From assembly GCA_020846515.1 (NCBI GenBank), contig JADLDX010001056.1, forward strand, positions 1 to 8,564: 8,564 nt of DNA, given 5' to 3'. This document shows positions 5,484-8,564 of this stretch, in pieces. The DNA comes from Pirellulaceae bacterium. GTDB lineage: Bacteria; Planctomycetota; Planctomycetia; Pirellulales; Pirellulaceae. The position numbers and the translations under genes are program-made. A model generated the notes under the pieces. It was given only the letters and a program-made list of their open reading frames with translations. It was not told where the DNA came from and did not search any database. Within the stretch, counting starts at the first letter, position 1. Each line of letters opens with the position of its first letter.

Positions 5484-8210
5484 ATGTCAGAGGTGAGGAT
5501 GGAGAGCGACGAAGAATCGGCCGTGGGTGCCGAAGGCCAAATTCCCGCACCAGCCGATGTCGATCCAGCAGAGACTGGCGAATGGATGGGCTCCCTCGAT
5601 TATGTTCTCAAGAGCAAAGGTCCGGAGCGCGTCAAGTTCCTGCTCAAGAGCTTGGATACGCGTGCGCGACAAGAAGGTGTGGCAGTTCCTTTCGAAGCCA
5701 ATACACCTTACCTCAATACGATTCCCACCAGCCAGCAACCGGCCTATCCTGGCAATCGCGAGATTGAGCGCCGCATCAAAAGCATCATTCGCTGGAATGC
5801 GATGGCGATGGTGGTCCGGGCAAACAAAAAGAATGACGGACTGGGCGGTCACATCAGTACCTTTGCCAGTAGCGCGACGCTGTATGAAGTGGGCTTTAAC
5901 CACTTCTTCAAAGGCCGTGGTGCAGATGGATACAGCGGCGACATCATTTACTTTCAAGGTCATGCTTCGCCTGGCATGTATTCGCGAGCCTTTGTCGAAG
6001 GCCGGCTCTCCGAAGCCAATCTCGATAACTTCCGCCGCGAGCTACAAGATGAAATGGGCCTGAGTAGTTATCCGCACCCTTGGTTGATGCCCGAGTTCTG
6101 GGAATATCCAACCGTATCGATGGGCCTTGGTCCGATCATGGCCATCTATCAAGCGCGGTTCAACGAATACTTGAAGGATCGCGGCCTCAAGGATACGACC
6201 GGCCAAAAGGTCTGGGCGTTCTTGGGTGACGGCGAATGCGACGAACCTGAATCGCTCGGCGCGCTAACCTTGGCCTCGCGTGAAAAACTGGACAACTTGA
6301 TCTTCGTCATCAACTGCAATCTCCAGCGATTGGACGGCCCGGTTCGCGGCAATGGCAAGATCATTCAAGAATTAGAAGCCGCTTTCCGCGGCGCTGGCTG
6401 GAATGTGATCAAAGTCGTCTGGGGTAGCGATTGGGATGTGCTGCTCGAGAAAGACCATACGGGTCTATTGGCCAAACGGATGGCCGAAGTTGTTGACGGC
6501 CAGTATCAGAAGTACACCGTCATGCCGGGCTCTTATATCCGCGAGCACTTCTTCGGCAAGTACCCCGAGCTGTTGCAGTTGGTAGCCAACTACTCGGATG
6601 AAAAACTAGAGAAGATGCGGCGCGGCGGTCATGATCCCGAGAAAGTCTACGCCGCTTACAAGGCTGCTGTCGAGCACAAGGGGCAGCCGACGGTTATCTT
6701 GGCCAAGACGATCAAGGGCTATGGATTGGGTGAAGCCGGCGAAGGCCGCAATGTGGCTCACAACCAAAAGAAGATGAACGAAAAGGAACTGCTCGAGTTC
6801 CGCAGTCGCTTCGGCATTCCCATCTCGGACGAAGAGGTTGGCAATGCTCCTTTCTACAAGCCACCCAGCACCAGTAATGAAATCAAGTATCTGGAGGATC
6901 GTCGCCGCGCATTAGGCGGGCCAGTACCCACTCGGCCCAAAGTGCATCCGACTCTTCAGACGCCGGCTCTCGAAGAGTACAAGCGATTCACGGAAGCCTC
7001 GCAAGAAGGCAAACCGCAAAGCACCACCATGGGCTTTGTGCGTTTGTTGCAACGCCTGGTCAAAGACAAGCATATCGGTCGAAACATCGTGCCGATTGTG
7101 CCCGACGAATCGCGCACCTTTGGTATGGAAGGCATGTTCGGAGAGGTTGGCATCTATGCACATGCTGGCCAGTTGTACGAACCAGTCGATTCCGACCAAA
7201 TCTCCTTTTACAAGGAAGCGACCGACGGCCAGATACTGGAAGAGGGCATCACAGAAGCCGGCTCGATGAGCAGCTTTAACGCGGCCGCCACCGCCTACTC
7301 GGCGCACGGCGTCGCCATGATCCCGTTTTATATCTATTACTCGATGTTCGGTTTCCAGCGCATCGGTGACTTGATTTGGGCCGCAGCCGATATGCGCGCC
7401 AAAGGTTTCTTGATCGGAGGAACGGCCGGACGCACCACGCTCAACGGCGAAGGTTTGCAGCACCAGGATGGTCACAGCCATCTCAATGCGATCGCATTCC
7501 CGACCGTACGGCCTTACGACCCTGCCTACGTGTATGAGACCACGGTCATCGTCATCGATGGCATGAAACGTTTGTATCAAGATGGCGAAACCGGTATCTA
7601 CTACATTACGGTGCATAACGAGAACTACGATATGCCCGCGATGCCCGAGGGCGTAGAGGAAGGCATTGTCAAAGGCATCTACAAGTTAAAGTCGCGCGAA
7701 GTCAAAGGCTCTAGCCACCGAGTGCAGCTGTTCGGCAGTGGAGCCATATTGCGCAGTGCCCTCGAGGCGCAAGAGATCTTGGCCGAGCGTTACAACGTGG
7801 CCAGCGATGTGTGGAGCGTGACCAGTTACACATTGTTGCGCCGCGATGCGCAGGAGTGTGAACGCTGGAATATGCTGCATCCCGACCAAAAGCCGCGTGA
7901 GAGCTATATCCAAAAAGTGCTGTCCGGCGTGCCTGGCCCCATCATTTCCTCTAGCGATAACGTGCGAGCTGTCGCTGAACAGTTGTTGCCGTACATCGAA
8001 CAAGACTACTATGTCCTGGGTACCGACGGCATGGGCCGTAGCGAAACGCGACTGGCCCTGCGACGTCATTTCGAAGTCGATGCAGCGTCGATCACCATCG
8101 CCGCGCTTTATCGCCTGAGCAAGCAAGGTACCTTTGCAGCGGCCGATGTCGCCAAAGCCATCAAGGACCTCGATTACAACAGCGAAAAGCCAAACCCACT
8201 GTTCGCTTAA
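5484..8210 (+). CDS. aceE: Pyruvate dehydrogenase E1 component, homodimeric AceE type
   Basis: E1 uses thiamine diphosphate to decarboxylate pyruvate and transfers the acetyl unit to the lipoyl groups of E2. From ATG 5484 the protein has 908 residues, slightly longer than the roughly 890 of Escherichia coli AceE, and shows no truncation. Family landmarks, in this numbering, are GGHISTFASSATLYE around 121-135, GHASPGMYSRAF around 159-170 and the thiamine-diphosphate/Mg motif starting GDGE at 248-251. The latter ends with INCNLQRLDGPVRGN around 276-290. NVAHNQKKMN lies around 423-432, the catalytic-glutamate segment ILEEGITEAGS around 584-594, GLQHQDGHSH at 657-666 and the C-terminal GTDGMGRSETRLALRRHFEVD around 846-866. 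Histidines and acidic residues expected in the active site appear conserved. The single-chain architecture separates it from the two-gene alpha/beta E1 type. aceF follows after 106 bases on the same strand, forming a probable pdh operon. Confidence 0.97.
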   Translation: MSEVRMESDEESAVGAEGQIPAPADVDPAETGEWMGSLDYVLKSKGPERVKFLLKSLDTRARQEGVAVPFEANTPYLNTIPTSQQPAYPGNREIERRIKSIIRWNAMAMVVRANKKNDGLGGHISTFASSATLYEVGFNHFFKGRGADGYSGDIIYFQGHASPGMYSRAFVEGRLSEANLDNFRRELQDEMGLSSYPHPWLMPEFWEYPTVSMGLGPIMAIYQARFNEYLKDRGLKDTTGQKVWAFLGDGECDEPESLGALTLASREKLDNLIFVINCNLQRLDGPVRGNGKIIQELEAAFRGAGWNVIKVVWGSDWDVLLEKDHTGLLAKRMAEVVDGQYQKYTVMPGSYIREHFFGKYPELLQLVANYSDEKLEKMRRGGHDPEKVYAAYKAAVEHKGQPTVILAKTIKGYGLGEAGEGRNVAHNQKKMNEKELLEFRSRFGIPISDEEVGNAPFYKPPSTSNEIKYLEDRRRALGGPVPTRPKVHPTLQTPALEEYKRFTEASQEGKPQSTTMGFVRLLQRLVKDKHIGRNIVPIVPDESRTFGMEGMFGEVGIYAHAGQLYEPVDSDQISFYKEATDGQILEEGITEAGSMSSFNAAATAYSAHGVAMIPFYIYYSMFGFQRIGDLIWAAADMRAKGFLIGGTAGRTTLNGEGLQHQDGHSHLNAIAFPTVRPYDPAYVYETTVIVIDGMKRLYQDGETGIYYITVHNENYDMPAMPEGVEEGIVKGIYKLKSREVKGSSHRVQLFGSGAILRSALEAQEILAERYNVASDVWSVTSYTLLRRDAQECERWNMLHPDQKPRESYIQKVLSGVPGPIISSSDNVRAVAEQLLPYIEQDYYVLGTDGMGRSETRLALRRHFEVDAASITIAALYRLSKQGTFAAADVAKAIKDLDYNSEKPNPLFA

Positions 8211-8220
8211 CCTGTTCGCT
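8200..8220 (+). repeat. Short tandem duplication at the aceE stop codon
   Basis: TGTTCGCT occurs at 8200-8207 and again at 8213-8220, a 13-base period that spans the aceE stop. The second copy runs into TAAAAT, which superficially resembles a -10 hexamer but has no matching -35. Probably a small replication-slippage duplication. Confidence 0.4.
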
Positions 8221-8248
8221 AAAATAGACCTGCGGGTGAATGCCCAAA

Positions 8249-8270
8249 GCCCGGCGACTGAAAAGCGGGC
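8249..8270 (+). other. Stem-loop in the aceE-aceF spacer
   Basis: GCCCG (8249-8253) can pair with CGGGC (8266-8270) across a 12-base loop. No T run follows, so this is not a classical terminator; it could tune aceF expression or mRNA processing. The remainder of the 106-base spacer has no recognised signal, and no strong Shine-Dalgarno precedes the aceF ATG. Confidence 0.25.
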
Positions 8271-8316
8271 ACCGTCCTTAACTTCAACCGTTTTACCCAT
8301 CAAATCCTAAGCGACT

Positions 8317-8564
8317 ATGGCAACTGAAATCAAATTACCGTCCCTTGGTGAAGGCGTGGCCTCGGGCGATGTGCTCGAGATCCTGGTCAAAGAAGGGGAC
8401 TCCGTCAAACAGGGCGCTGGGTTGATGGAGTTGGAAACGGATAAAGCTACGGTCACCGTGCCGTGCCCAACCAGTGGCAAGATCGTCTCGATCACCGTCA
8501 AGGCTGGCGATACCGTAGAAGTCGGTAGTGTTATCGCCACGATGGAAGGTGGGGCCAGCGCCGC
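8317..8564 (+). CDS. aceF: Dihydrolipoamide acetyltransferase (pyruvate dehydrogenase E2), N-terminal lipoyl domain; 3' truncated by window end
   Basis: The first 82 residues are visible. They form a biotinyl/lipoyl domain: 'EIKLPSLGEGVASGDVLEILVKEGD' in pieces across residues 4-28, then the ELETDKATVTVP loop (38-49) whose K43 is the expected lipoylation site. The second hairpin follows (GKIVSITVKAGDTVEVGSVI, 54-73), then 'EGGASA', the start of an alanine-rich linker. The swinging lipoyl arm carries the acetyl group from AceE to the catalytic core of E2, which lies beyond the window. ATG 8317 starts the domain exactly at the family's usual N-terminus. The position directly after aceE supports the pyruvate rather than the 2-oxoglutarate complex. 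A stand-alone lipoyl protein is possible but unlikely. Confidence 0.93.
   Translation, partial: MATEIKLPSLGEGVASGDVLEILVKEGDSVKQGAGLMELETDKATVTVPCPTSGKIVSITVKAGDTVEVGSVIATMEGGASA

Noticed and set aside
6912..7616. 234-codon minus-strand frame inside aceE
   Set aside because: Antisense shadow of conserved AceE coding sequence with no recognisable protein signature.

Overview
The window looks like ordinary chromosome of a planctomycete, probably in or near the Pirellulaceae. This rests on style: a moderately GC-rich sequence, weak or absent Shine-Dalgarno sites at several genes, an FHA-headed sigma-54 activator, a single-chain AceE-type pyruvate dehydrogenase, and an intergenic cluster of palindromic repeats. 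No rRNA or other taxonomic marker is present, so the assignment is an inference.

Layout. (1) 1-750, plus strand: the C-terminal part of an M16 zinc-peptidase family protein, cut by the window edge. Three bases later comes 754-2577, a complete FHA-GAF-AAA+(sigma-54)-Fis enhancer-binding regulator, probably in the same operon. (2) 2578-3025: a gene-free stretch with a weak terminator-like hairpin, two isolated promoter-like hexamers and several short palindromes. It leads into a FadR-type GntR regulator with an FCD domain (3026-3694). (3) 3700-3972: a dense cluster of direct and inverted repeats filling the gap between the convergent regulator and glycosyltransferase genes. (4) 3982-4980, minus strand: a GT2 polyprenyl-phosphate type glycosyltransferase with two C-terminal membrane helices. 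(5) 4981-5483: a divergent intergenic region with a good minus-strand promoter candidate and a palindrome upstream of aceE. (6) 5484-8210, plus strand: full-length aceE (pyruvate dehydrogenase E1). After 106 bases comes the start of aceF (8317 to the window end), which shows the N-terminal lipoyl domain of the E2 acetyltransferase.

How the genes work together. AceE and AceF are consecutive enzymes of the pyruvate dehydrogenase complex: E1 decarboxylates pyruvate and reductively acetylates the lipoyl lysine of E2, and E2 passes the acetyl group to CoA. The peptidase/sigma-54 activator pair and the lone GntR regulator have no visible functional link to aceEF. I found no CRISPR array, tRNA, rRNA, transposase, phage gene or defence system. 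The most unusual part is the repeat cluster at 3700-3972. The candidate operators upstream of the GntR gene and of aceE are weaker leads.
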